From NCBI GenBank assembly GCA_036850595.1, contig CM072152.1:2623640-2687639 (forward strand): a stretch of 64,000 nucleotides of DNA, read 5' to 3'. This document shows positions 1 to 11,800 of this stretch, piece by piece. Source of the DNA: Rhyacichthys aspro (lineage: Eukaryota; Chordata; Actinopteri; Gobiiformes; Rhyacichthyidae). The first letter of the stretch is position 1, and every line of letters begins with the position of its first letter. Below the pieces are notes generated by a model, which searched no databases, was not told the DNA's origin, and saw only the letters and a list, made by a program, of their open reading frames with translations. The position numbers and the translations under genes were made by a program.

Positions 1-61
1 ATCTAAGGCAAGAAATGTAACAAAATAAAGCCATGTTGTCTCTGTTTAATAAATAAACTGA

Positions 62-140
62 AGCCTTGTTTCCAGTGTGTGTACGGTACAGGTCAGGTCA
101 GGTCAGGTCAGTACAGAACAGTTTGGTACAGGTATCCCCT
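62..140. repeat. GGTCA pentamer repeat within a GTTTCCA-headed repeat
   Basis: Four to five GGTCA units (91-110) follow a TTGTTTCCAGTGTGTGTACGG head. Similar heads occur near 22066 (TTGTTTCCACTGG) and 43410 (GGTTTCCACTG...GGTACGGTACAGG), suggesting one dispersed short-element family. Confidence 0.5.
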
Positions 141-366
141 GAAGAGGCATGTGTTTCACTTTTCACATCCTGTACATAAATAATGATGTTCAATGTGCCA
201 AAAATTTATCTTTTCTATTTGAGCTAGAAAATGTATTTGAAGCAGACCCTTTAAAACTTGGATGCGTTGCTAATATTTAAGACATCAATAGTCCCATATG
301 GGCAGGGGTTCCAGTCCATATGACTTACTTGTATTTTAACATAACTCTAATGAGTTCCATTGATGT

Positions 367-438
367 GGATCCATGGTGTAATGGTCAGCACTTTGGGCTT
401 TGAATCCAGCGATCCAAGTTTAAGTCTTGCTGAAGCCT
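367..438 (+). repeat. tRNA-Gln(TTG)-like repeat head, degenerate
   Basis: A 72-nt match to the vertebrate tRNA-Gln layout: GGATCCATGGTGTAATGGTC (A box), anticodon-loop CTTTGAA (TTG), and GATCCAAGTTTAAGTCTTG (B-box arm). The acceptor stem has mismatches (3' arm TGAAGCC), so it is probably a tRNA-derived repeat and not a working tRNA. It shares with the second copy at 873 a common continuation, CCTGTTTTRARA followed by CTTGGTGGGA, which points to a SINE-like unit. Confidence 0.55.
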
Positions 439-872
439 GTTTTAAGACGTCCGTGCACTTGGTGGGACATCAAGCAGAAAACATGAAGTCAGTGCTGGAG
501 TAAGTACTATAACATTACCATCAACTGCCTCTGAAAAATCAGACAAATAGGTAGAGATGACAGAAAGTCAACAAGATCCAAACTTTCTGTGTATCAAGCC
601 CAGTTACCATGTGCATGTGGGTGAAATGCTCCATTGTTACATTACAGATACTTTTACATTGTTTACTCTGAAAGACTGGTAAATATAGTTCCTGGTCTAA
701 TGTACCACTTCTTGAGAAAAGGAAGATGTGATGCATCAACAATATAATAAATAGGCTGAGTACCAAAGGCCCCTCAAAGTTTGACTTTTGTCAGAGAGCA
801 CTCTTGCAGGTTGTGCTAAAATAGGAAAAAACAAGGTTTCAACTTGGTTCGACACATCCATGAGCTTTTTGT

Positions 873-944
873 GATTCCATGGTGTAATGGTCAGCACGCT
901 GCACTCTGAATCCGGAGATCCAACTTCAAATCTCTGTGGAACCT
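873..944 (+). repeat. tRNA-Gln(CTG)-like repeat head or tRNA pseudogene
   Basis: A 72-nt tRNA-Gln layout: acceptor GATTCCA paired with TGGAACC (one mismatch), A box TGGTGTAATGGTCAGCAC, anticodon loop ACTCTGAA (CTG), and T arm CCAACTTCAAATCTC. It is better kept than the copy at 367 but the anticodon stem has a C-C mismatch. The downstream sequence is shared with the first copy, arguing for a tRNA-derived dispersed repeat. A diverged tRNA gene cannot be fully excluded. Confidence 0.55.
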
Positions 945-1339
945 GTTTTGAAATGTCCCATGCTCTTGGTGGGAAGCTGAACGCTGTTTTCGTCTTTTCG
1001 TGTAACGACGCCGGTAAGCCTTGGTCTACAGTTGTTATTTCAACGTCTGGTAAGTCCACTTGTTCTCGTATTTTGCTGCCGTGCCCGGTTCAGCTGATGC
1101 AATTTTGTTGCTGCAATGATAGGCTGAGCTACAATAATTTGTCTCTGCCGCCTTCAGTTTAGCTGATTTTGATTTTGCTGTTCGGAGCTATACGTTTTCT
1201 TCTTTATATTTCAGCAACATTTCTGTTAGGCTACATGAGTTTGGTTTGCTTCTGCATTCGGCTTAACCATAAGACCACTGCGGTTGACATGTCTACCCAG
1301 GGAAAGGTGGATACTTCCCTGTAGAAAGTATATGCTTTT

Positions 1340-3620
1340 GCTTTTGACACAGGCTCATTGCCAGGTCTGGCTGGCACAATCGCCACTGACAGAGACCTGC
1401 AGAAGGACCCTACTGACATTACGTGTCGTCCTCTTTGATGCGGCTGCACTCGAGGCCCTAGATCGCATGGCCCAGGCTTCTGAAACACGACAGCAGTTAG
1501 CTGGCCTTCACAGATGGACACTTTCCCAAGCTGTTGCTGGCCCCCCTGCCACATCTTTCTGGCCTGGTTCTGCCACTCCATGCTTTAAGCAGGGCCCCGG
1601 CGACCAGTTACAAGCTTGCCCTTTTCGCAGGTTGTGCATCAACCCTCAAACAGGCAGTTTAAGACACAATGACTGTTCTCAAGCATATAGAGCACGTGGG
1701 GCTAAGGGTGAACTTCGAGTGATTGACTCTGGCACATTGTACCGTCTTTCTTGGAGTCAACCTGAACACCAACTCCTTGAAAGCTTGTCCTTCTACCCAC
1801 AGGGTCGAGGGCATTGTGAAGATGCTTACCACATTTTGGAGCGGCAGGGCACTGCCTTTTGTCTTGTATCTTTGGCTTCTAGGCAGCTGCCTCCAGTTTG
1901 GTGGCTCTGGGGCTACTCTCATTGCGACCGATGTGGATGTGGCTGAATGATCTACACTTGGACCTGACATGGTACATACACAGGTGCAAGAGGATACGCA
2001 TGTCACCCTAGTGTCTTGGCTCCCTGTCTCAGACAAGGGGGTTAGATTATACAGGGCATTCATCCGGGCTCTCTACCAGTGCAGAAAGAGGCTGTCTTTA
2101 CGGATGCCTCCTTCACGGGTTGTGGTGCAATGTGGCAGGGTCGCGTAGTTCAGGGGACATCGCCCCAGCATCAGTTCTCATAACACATAAATGATCAGGA
2201 ATTAATTGCTGTGCGTCTGGCCCTGCGCCATTTCCTCATGGACCTGCGAGGCAGACACATACTCATTCATTCCGACTACATGTCTGTGGTCAACCGTGTG
2301 AACCACATGGGGTTCATTTAGAGAGACTTACAAAAGAGACTCGACGGCTCCTGACATGGGCGACACTCCATTTTGCCAGCCTGAGAGCGGTCCTTTTCCC
2401 TGGGGTGCTGAATCAGGTGGTGGATGGTCTGTCCTGGCAGAGAATCTTACCAGGGGAATGGAACTTCACCCAAAGTTGGTGAAGTGCATCTGGAGGACTT
2501 TTGGCAGGGCACCGGTGGACCTTTTTGCTTTGAGAGAGGCCACCTATTGCCCTCTTTGGTTTTCTCTGGTGGACAGCACTAGTCTGTTTGGCCAAGATGC
2601 GCTGGCGCACAACTGGACAAAGGTGCTCCTCTATGCTTTTCTTCCGTTCTCTCTAATACACCACACACTCTGGAGAGTCCTTCAGGAGGGAAACAGACTC
2701 CCCCACAGACCCATTACTGGTTGGCGAGGATGTTGTGTCCGATGCTGCGCAGGTTCTGCTGTGGCTTGCTTATGCATCTTCCCTCCAGGACAGATCTCTT
2801 TTCCCAGATGGGGGGGTGTGGGGTGATATTACATCCCAATCGCCTCCAGCTCTGTGTCTGGCCGCTACAGGGCCTAGATCAGACTTCCCTGAGTCCAGAC
2901 CAGTCTCCTTCTACCCTGAAGGTATACGTGGCAGCAATCTCCTGTCGGCATGTTGACGTCAATGGTGAAACTGTTGGCAGTAATAAACATGTTTCCTTAT
3001 TTTTGAAGGGCGCCTGGCGACTACACCCACCTAGGCGCCCAGTGGTGCCTTCATGGGATCTGACCATGGTGCTGGATGCCCTGAAGTCACCACTGTTTGA
3101 GCCCATGGCAGAGGAAGGCATTAAATTAGTGTTTATGAAGACATTTTTACAAGCAATGGTTTTCGCTAAATGTGTGCATGAGTCCTGCTCCTCCCCGGAC
3201 AGGTCAGGGGTTACTCTTTGGCCAGACACTACAGCTGGTCCGCTTTGACACTGGGATTTTGTACAAACATCTATGCCCTATCCGGGAACTAGATGTGAAG
3301 GCAACTGCTGCGATTGCGTTTGTTTGCTATGCTGGTGCACATAAGGACCAGGCACTGTCACATCGCCTGGCACACTGGGTGGCAGGTGGTGGGTGCGATT
3401 ACCCAGGCTTACAATGCCTGTGGACAACCACTGCCAGTAGGAGTGAGGTGTCACTCAACAAGGGGCATTACCACTTCCTGGGGGCGATGACTGGAGTGCC
3501 TTTGGAAGTAATTTGTGCTGCGCCGTCATGGACTATTCCACATACATTCACTAGATTTTACAGAGTGAATGTAGCCACTTCCCATCAACTGGAGAGAGTT
3601 CTACGACACGAGGAATTGTG
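1340..3620 (+). pseudogene. DIRS-type retroelement: RT, RNase H and tyrosine recombinase, broken
   Basis: DIRS elements integrate by a tyrosine recombinase. In order, and over shifting frames, the plus strand shows an RT end (HCTVFLGVNLNTNSLKACPS..., near 1727-1950), an RNase H (TDASFTGCGAMWQGRVVQG then INDQELIAVRLALRHFL and SDYMSVVNRVNHMG, about 2098-2320), a linker region (VDGLSWQ, DLFALREATYCPLWFSLVD, about 2415-2850), and a tyrosine recombinase (STLKVYVAAISCRHVDVNGE at about 2910, AFVCYAGAHKDQALSHRLAH at 3317, HSTRG in another frame at about 3451, and the Tyr region FTRFYRVNVA near 3548). Several stops and frameshifts break it. Element ends were not found. Confidence 0.8.
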
Positions 3621-3749
3621 ACTGCAAGGTGCACCACAAATTAGTGCACCACATTATTTTTGTCAAGGATACAGTTACCATATAGCCCACTGACTCCCAA
3701 AACATCAACCACAACCACCATAGGACACCACTGTAAACTCACCAGTATG

Positions 3750-4085
3750 CATCAATATGGCACTTTTAAATGTTGGCTCTCTGCTGCAGTCTTTCATTGT
3801 GAATGACTTTTAGATTACAAACTTAACTGAAACATGGCTCAGCACAGATGAACCAGTTGTTCTCACTGAGTTCTTCCCAACAAATTTTAATTTTGAATAC
3901 CACACCATTGTTTTTAACAGCCCCCCAATTTTATGTATCACAGTATACAGACCCCCAAAGAAATGTTTTGAGTTGTTTGAGTTGTTTTGAGTTGAGTTTT
4001 TTTCAATAATCCACAGTTCTTACACTATGACTATTTTAACAGGCGATTTTAATTTGCACAAAGACAACCTTTTAGATCAATGGTA
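3750..4085 (+). pseudogene. L2-like LINE endonuclease fragment (broken)
   Basis: Directly after the DIRS remnant the plus strand reads MALLNVGSLLQSFIVNDF, stop, LTETWLSTDEPVVLTEFF, then ITVYRPPKKCFE and TILTGDFNLHKDN. NVRSL, LTETWL, YRPP and GDFN in this order are the apurinic-type endonuclease blocks of L2/CR1 LINEs. In-frame stops show decay. It may be part of the same LINE family as the RT fragment at 53.5-54.5 kb. Confidence 0.75.
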
Positions 4086-5515
4086 GGAAATTATTTTTCT
4101 CCAAGGGCCACATTAGAACATGGGAGTCTTTTGGAGGGCCAGGCCCTCAATAAAAACACATATTGTTTAAAATTTAAACTATAAGCAATAATATATGAAA
4201 CGTATCCACTTAAAACAAAAAGGACAAGCACTAAATGTAAATCACCTTGGAGAAACGAAGAGATCAAATTACTCAAAAGGAATTGCAGGGTGGCAGAAAG
4301 GAGGAGGAGGAAAATATAAATTACAATAAACCAACAAATATTCTGTGAGCAACTAAAAAATACACAATAATTCCACCAGAAATGCAAGGAATGCTCATTT
4401 TGCCAATTTAGTCTGTAATACCGAGAACAATGCCAGAGTCATTCTGTTATTGCTGCAAACATCATTTTCTTTTCTATTGTGTGATAGTTTGCTCCTCTGG
4501 AAAACACAGAAAACAAACAGTGATCAGTAATCCTACTGAGCTGAGGAATCACACAATTATGAGAAAGTAAGAGCCATTATGTTGTTCCAATCAATGACCA
4601 GGTCGATAACTAGTCCCAGCGTTGGTGTAATTCCCATAATGCAGTGGACACGTATTGTGTTTCCTTCTAGATACATTTCTGATATATTATTTTATTTTAG
4701 ATTTATTCAATAGGCAGGAATAAACAGTGCTCATTTTCAGCTTTAGCCTGGTTTTCAGTTGACTGTATGACAATGTGAGAGAGAGAAAAAAAAACCCCAA
4801 AACAACAGGGTATGGCCAATAGATGAGTTGAGGTTTCAGAAGACACTTAATCAAAATGAGATTTTCATTTTATGTGAAAATCAAAAGAGTGCTGTTGGTC
4901 TCACCTGGACACCCATAGCACATATCTGTAGAAGCTAGAGATCTAGAGAGCTAGAAGTCAGGCCACAGTTTTGTCCTCTCTAGACTCACCCCAGGACCAG
5001 GAAGTTGTGTACTCAGAGTGTACAGCTGCGAGAAATGTGATTTGTGGCATTTGTTATTTCCCAATTTGCCCCAGTCATGCCGGTCTGCCCAACAATATAC
5101 TTTTTGAAAATACTTGTCTTGTATCATTTGCTGACCATCTTTAGCAATGGGATTTTTTGCTTATAAAGAAAGTCAGACTTTTTTTTTTTTTATATATATA
5201 TATATAATTTCCTTCTTTAGCTTTTACTTGATAAACAGACAAGAAACAGGGTGAGAGAGAGTCAAATCAAGCAAAAAGACCCAAGCCGGACTCTGACCTT
5301 GGTCACTGACATATGTGGTCTATATGTTTTATACCAGGTGAAACACAGAGGCGCTCTGTGTTAGCCATTTACATTATTCTGGTCATGTATTGTAGCAAAA
5401 AAATGATGAATTTGATATTAAATATAAGTGTTTGTCAAAGTAAGGGTTTGACTTTAAATTTCAAAGGTCACAACCCTCTTTATGTACTTTAATTGAGCAA
5501 ACATCTAAGTTTCTT
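4086..5515. other. Non-coding, AT-rich; no gene seen
   Basis: The stretch 4100-4145 (GGGCCACATTAGAACATGGGA, GGAGGGCCAGG) resembles the end of a hAT-like repeat. A T13(AT)n tract lies near 5180-5206. The longest frame (98 aa, minus) has no family features. Confidence 0.5.
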
Positions 5516-5528
5516 TTCCCCCTTTTTT

Positions 5529-5560
<32 letters not shown>

Positions 5561-5604
5561 TTTTCCCCCCCCCCCCCCCCCCCCCCCCTTCCCCCCCTCT
5601 TTAT

Positions 5605-5690
<86 letters not shown>

Positions 5691-5768
5691 CTCTTTTTTT
5701 TTTTTTCTCCCCCCCCCCCCCCGGTCTCCCCCCCCCCCCCCCCCCCCCCCTCCCCCCCCTCCCTTTTT

Positions 5769-5805
<37 letters not shown>

Positions 5806-5926
5806 CCCCCCCCCCCGCCCCCCCCCCCCCCCCCCCCCCCCTCTTTTTCCCCCCCCCCCCCCCCCCGTGGGCGGAGCCCTCCTTTTTTTTTTTTTTTTTT
5901 TTCCCCCCCCCCTCCCCCCCCCCCCC

Positions 5927-5968
<42 letters not shown>
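5516..5968. repeat. 450-bp poly-T/poly-C homopolymer tract
   Basis: One strand consists almost only of long T runs and C runs (one uninterrupted C run exceeds 75 bases), broken by a few short words such as GTGGGCGGAGCCC. The 178-186 aa frames here are Pro/Phe or Gly/Lys low-complexity artefacts. It is either a true G-rich tract able to form quadruplexes or a collapsed low-quality assembly segment. Confidence 0.9.
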
Positions 5969-6062
5969 TTTAAAGTTACCCTTTATTATCCCTGCAGGGA
6001 AATTCATTCTCTGCATCCAACCCATCTGAGGGGGCCCCCTGGAATCCACATCAGTAACTAGT
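5969..6062. repeat. Dispersed fish repeat end (CTTTATTATCCCTGCAGGGAAATTC)
   Basis: The phrase CCTTTATTATCCCTGCAGGG then AAATTCATTCTCTGCATCCA is a familiar fish interspersed-repeat terminus. A related phrase occurs at 42310-42345 (CAACTTTATTAATCCTCAAG). It abuts the homopolymer tract, so that tract may be the expanded tail of the repeat. Confidence 0.55.
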
Positions 6063-7533
6063 TAAGTTACTTACAGCTCAAGTTTTTTGATGTGTGTGTG
6101 GGAACCTGGAGTACCCATAGAATAACCACCCACCCTCCATTTCTGGGATTAGATCAAGTACACTTGCAAAAGAGGGAAACAAATAAAAACATACATAAAT
6201 AAAAAAATTGAAAGTCCTACAAGGTGTAACACAGAGTAAAGATTCACAGTTTGCCTGACTGAAGTGAAAAGCTGATTTTGGCCCCGAACCCAAGATTGTG
6301 CTCACACCTTGGTGGGTTTGTGCTTCCTCCGTTAGCCCAGTGACAGAGATAAGGCAGGAAAAGCCTGTTTGGTAGCTCAGCACAAAACAGGACTAATGGT
6401 TTTAGATCATGTTCCCACACTGACACCCCATTAAGTGCTAAATGTTAGGAATTGCATTACTGCAGCTTCTAGATTAAGAGTGATAAGGAAAAGCTGTTAT
6501 TCCTATCCTTGGAGCTCAGCAGCACAGGCTTTAGCTTTCTGCTGATGAATTATTCACACAGTCAAATCATCCGCCGCAAAAGATAACGGCCCTCCAACCA
6601 CTCCTTAGGTCTATTGATTTGAGTTCTTTGTATGTCGGACTGAAGAGTGTCAAATGGATAATGGGAAACTGTAAAAAACGGAGTCATAAGCACTTTTCAA
6701 TCACTTCAAAATCATCAAGGACAGAAAACTTCTAAAGGTTAACACTCTCAGGTAAGACACAGGTTTTTTGTAATTCATCAAATATTTAACACTAACAATA
6801 TAGTTTTGTTACTTTTACTTTAATTAATGCACCACCATTCAGATTCATGCACAAATTAACTTTACTTTGACGTAATAACCAGTTGGTAAGGTTGATGTTG
6901 GTCAAAGGTTTTAGGAAACAGATGAATTAAAAGAAGCTGTTTCGGTGGGGAAATATTCACCATGGACAGTTACCACCGCTTATATGTCTTCCATCCCAGT
7001 CTCAACCCCAACCCATCTTGTTACCTTTCCTGCTTTTCTTCTATTAAAAAAGTAAAACTTGATCAATTTAACATCACAAAATACTAATACATTACATCAC
7101 ACTGAGTTTAGCTTATTTTAAACTTCTGTCTCTGAGTTCAGTGTAAGACTGACAGACACAATTGCCCATATTTAGCAATGTTTCACTTTGCGTCCCGTTT
7201 CTTTATTTATGTTTTTCTCTTTTTTGAGCTTTTCCATATAAAAAGATGAATCCGGTGCAGGAATAACCACTTTCTTGACTTTGACTCTCCCAATATGGAA
7301 AGTAGAGTTGAATGGAGGACGCTGGAGTACCAAGAGAAAAGCACAAGGAGAACATACAGACTCCACACATTGCTATTGGAGAGAAAACTATCTCAAAACC
7401 TGTTTTTCTCTCCAAAATTGTGTTTTGTAATTTACATGTGTATACTCTCTGATTTGTGTATGTGTATGCACACCTATAATACTATTAGATGTCAGATATA
7501 TTAGATCAGACAGTAGATTTTTATCAACATAAA
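6063..7533. other. Non-coding; candidate conserved block near 6430-6720
   Basis: No gene is seen. The block 6430-6720 has a more even base mix and few simple repeats (homeobox-type TGATTTGAG, ATGAATTATT and CCGCCGCAAA words), unlike the flanking AT-rich sequence. That is the only ground for suggesting regulatory DNA. Confidence 0.25.
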
Positions 7534-7535
7534 TA

Positions 7536-8894
7536 CAGTGCCATGGAAAAAGAGTTCTTTCTAATTTCTTATTTTTTTGCACATTTGTCACACTTAAATG
7601 TTTCAGATCATCAAATAAATTTAAATATTAGAGAGAGATCTCTTAAACACAAGATGTAGTTTTTAAATGATGATTTTATTTATTAAGGGAAAAAAAAAAA
7701 AACTATCCATACCTACCTGGCCCAATGTGAAAAAGTAGTTTGAGAAAACAGGTAATGAGTCTTTCACATCTCTGTGGAGGAATTTTGGCCCACTCTTCTT
7801 GTTTTAATTCAGTCACAATGGAGGGCTAGACATTGTCCTTCAGGATTTTTTGGTGGAGGGCAGAATTCATGATACCATCAATTACAGTCATCTGTGCTGA
7901 AGCATTAAAACAGCCCCAGACCATCTCACTACCTTCACTATATTTGACTGTTGGTATAATGTTCTTTTTCTTAAATGCTCTGTTACTTTTACTTCAGATG
8001 TAATGGGACACATACCTTCCAAAAAGTTCAGCTTTTGTTGTCAGTCCACAGAATCTTTTCACAAAAGTCTTGGGGATAATCAAGATGTATTTGTGGCAAA
8101 AGTGAGACAAGCCTTTATGTTCTTTTTGGTCAGTAGTGGTTTTCACCTGGGAACTTTGCCATGGATGCTATTTTTTCCCATTCTCTTTTTTGTGGCTGAG
8201 ACATGAACACTGACCTTAACTGAAAAAAGTGAGGCCTGCAGTTCTTTAGATGTTGTTGTGGGTTCTTTTGTGACCTCTTGAATGAGTCATCTGTGCTGTT
8301 GGGGTAATTGATAATTTGGTAGGTCGACCACTCCTGGGAAAGTTCACCATTTTCTCCATTTGGGAATAATGGCTCTTATTGTGGTTCGCTGTAGTCCCAA
8401 AGCTCTAGTAATGACTGATAGATGTAATTTACTTTATTTCTCATCTGTTCCTGAATTTCTTTGGATCACAAAATGATGTCTTGCTTTTTGAGATCTTTTG
8501 GCCTACTTCACTTTGTCAGATAGGTTCTATTTAAGTAATTTCTTGATTCAACAGGTCTGGCAGTGGTCAGCTCTGGGTGTGGCTAGTGAAATTAAACTCA
8601 ACTTTTCTAAAAAAAAAAAAAAAAAAAAAAAGTGATTGATAACAGTTACTTCATGATTTCACAAATGGGGCAACTACCTCTTCACATAGGGCTAGGAAGG
8701 TTTGGATAGCTTTTTTCCCTTAATGAATAAAATCAACACTTAAAAACTGCATTTTGTGTTTACATGAGTTATCTTTGTCTAATATTTATTATTTATTTGT
8801 TTAATAATGTGAAACATTTAACTGTGACAAATGTGCAAAAAAAAAAAAAAAAAAAAGAAATGAGGAAGTAGGCAACTCCTTTTTCATGGCACTG
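7536..8894 (-). mobile_element. Tc1/mariner-type transposon, decayed, long inverted repeats
   Basis: The ends CAGTGCCATGGAAAAAGAGTT and (reverse-complemented) CAGTGCCATGAAAAAGGAGTT are flanked by TA (7534-7535 and 8895-8896). Similarity between the ends continues inward for about 200 bp (TTTTGCACATTTGTCACA matched by TGTGACAAATGTGCAAAA). The minus-strand interior shows transposase remains: VDxxKLNF-type text near 8040, KNIIPTVKYSEGSEMVWGCF (about 7975-7915, with breaks) and MTVIDGIMNSALHQKIL (about 7895-7845), which are Tc1 transposase blocks between the first two catalytic aspartates. Stops and frameshifts make it inactive. Confidence 0.8.
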
Positions 8895-8896
8895 TA

Positions 8897-11800
8897 CAGT
8901 ACACAGATACACACATAGTAAATACTACAAGCCTTGCCATAGAAACCTGTTTCATGATGATAGAGTTGGCTTATTTCCAATTCGCTCCTGTCACAGACCT
9001 TGGCTTTATTCTCTCACCTCGTCTTATACCAGTGCAGATCCTCTGCTCGAGTGCTGCTGACAAATGTTTTGTTGTTGAGTGGCACAGTAACATTGTAAAA
9101 TATGAGTTTTTTTGTCGTGTGGATAGGTGAGATGATGATGTGACAGCTATGTGTGACAACTGGCCCCTGAGCCCATAGTCACACTACTGCAGAAGCACTC
9201 TTTCCCTTTAGGAAGACAGTGTTAATGAGAAATGTCATGCTCTGTGTCTGATGGGACCTAAGTCAAAAACCAAAAAGTTGTATTAAAACTTTATTCTACT
9301 GTGGTAAGTTTGCACAAGACGGTAAAGAAAAGAGACAAGTGATACAGAGATTACAGTAAATCTACAGAGATTATATTTGACCTCAATCAAATGGTACAAG
9401 TCTTAACATTTGGCAGATTTTGGAAATAATTAAGGTTTACACTGGTTCACAGATAAGTGTGAAGGAACTCATGCTTTACATTTAATTGTTCGGCATCAAT
9501 GTTCATTGATTTCAGTGAGGTGATGAGGTTTGGACTTGATAGAGCTTTGCATAATATACTTAAATACATAAAGACATTTTACAGGCTTATTGAGGACTTT
9601 AATAGATAAGTATGTTCCATAGATGAGTATGTACTGGGTCTTCGGCCAATCACAGACTCGTGCCAAGGTTCAACACTGATGTCATCAAGGAATGGCTACA
9701 GAGAAAGATTATATTCAGTGCTGGTTATGTCTTTTAACTCAGCAAAACAACACACACACACACACACACAAATAAAAAAAACATAACCGAAAAGGGAGGC
9801 AAAATGAAACATGAATAAATATTGTCAATGCATAATGTCAAAAGAGTCAGAGATATGGGGTTGGGGGAGAGATTGTGACAGAAATAATAAAATTGGGTAG
9901 TGGTGGTTTTAATTTTTATTTTCTTCTTTAATTTGAAGTGAAATCACAATTAGACCTATTTAAATGTCCCTACAGAGCTACCATAGCTGTCCACACACTC
10001 TGAGTGTGCAATTGTATTCTGCAACAATGCCATCAGGTCTTGTCAAAAACTTTTAAATGCAATTTTTTTCCTACAATGTTTTTCTAACAAAAAAAACCAA
10101 ATAATGCCTATTACAAAGTGCCATGGAATCCAAACAGAACCTTTACTAATTTTGCTAGCTTTCCTTAGTCAAACAGGGATATCTATTGTCTTGTCTTATG
10201 ATTAAAAACATAGCCTCATGCTGAACTATGCTAACTACTGAATTTAAAATTCTACATTTTTAGAGAATACCAATCTAATACCCATTTGACTTCAGTTTTG
10301 TTGTCTTTTGCTTTCTCAGCAGGAAACTTTCCAGATGACCCAATCGTTATTTTAAACATAACTCTGGAGTCTATAGAGGATAAGTGACTATCATCATGGT
10401 CCATTAAGCATGCTCTGGTGAATGTTCCACAGAGACCATTTAGAGGAGCGAACACCAAAGTCATACTGAGCACCACTGTGGGCACAGAGTGGAGAGAGCA
10501 AATGGAAGTGTGCTCAGGCCACATCCTAATCACTCTGCTTCCTATTGAAGGGTTTAATATGGAAATGAATAAGCAGGAAGAGGAAGCAGGAAGAAAGAGG
10601 AGGCAGTAAATAGAGATGTAAATGGAACTATACAGACAGTTCCGGTCTCATTAGAAAACACTTCTACATCTTTGTGTTTACTGAACTAGAGCTGCTCCAT
10701 TTACATAAGCATTTATAAGGACTATAAATGACTGGAGACTGGTGCTATGTCATGCTGGACTTATAGAGAATGCAAAAAACACACCACACAGAGGACCCAG
10801 GATTATATATGGTTTGTTTGAGGACTTGGAAACTGAATTTTCCTAGAGAAGTTGCAAAACCTACATGAAGGAAAAATGCTGCTACATGTATTAGGTAAAG
10901 TAGGCCTAAGTAACGGTTATGTGACAGGTCTATAGTGTCCTATACCATGCTTGCTCCATCTGCAAATGGTAGACAACACAGCAACATGCTTGAGTATAAA
11001 GTACGATTAAAATGTTAAAGCACTGTAAGAAATGTAAGTGCTGTAACTTGCTCAGGGACAGCACTAGTGTTTGGCACAGTTAAGAGTACAGATGTATGAG
11101 CTATGCACATGGCATACAACTGATCCCGCTGTTTAATTAATTACATTATAGTTTATCGAACTTGACTGTAAACAATATGCCAGATATTTTTTTTTTAAAT
11201 TGGGTTCTCATGGTCAATAAGCTTTTTTTCTTGGTTAAAGGTGAAATAGAAGATGTTTTATTACATTTCTTGCTATATTAAAACTGCCTTTGCTGACTGA
11301 AAACAGCAACAATCATCAGCTGTGGACACGGTGGGACCTTAAAACATTAACGATGCTGTCATCTTGTTTATCATTGGCTCACTGGCTTGTCAGTCATTCT
11401 CAGTGTAAAATGTGTGTTCTGGATATTTTCCACTTGCTGCACAAGCATACAGAGTTCCGGTTTGTTTTCATTGTGGCTCCAGTGTTAGCTTGAAGTTGCA
11501 CATTGGCAGGAAAACTGTTATTGAAGTAGCTAAGAAGAGTGGAAAAACAAAGAAATAATACCATTTCATATCATTTTGGGTGCAGCTTTTTGTCGATCGA
11601 GTGTGCTGAAGGTTGGCCGCCCAGTTTCTGCTCAACAGGTAACTTAAGCTTGTTTTATTGTTGTAAGAATAATACACTTTCTAGAACTAGTTAGGTGTAT
11701 GAACTGATGTTGTGTAACTGTACCTGTAAGGCATAAAGCAGGTTGCTAATGCTACGATTCGTAATGGGAGTAGTGTCGAGTGAGTGTATGTTGTTTTAGA

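Noticed and set aside
5489..6061. Frames of up to 186 codons rich in Gly/Lys or Pro/Phe
   Set aside because: They are translations of homopolymer T and C runs; no real protein signal.
8003..8206. Plus-strand 67-codon frame
   Set aside because: It is the antisense shadow of the decayed Tc1-type transposase.
10252..10533. Minus-strand 93-codon frame whose shifted frame reads GAQYDFGVRSSKW, faintly like a dynein heavy-chain motif
   Set aside because: There is an acceptor-like site but no donor and no adjoining dynein text; the similarity is too short.
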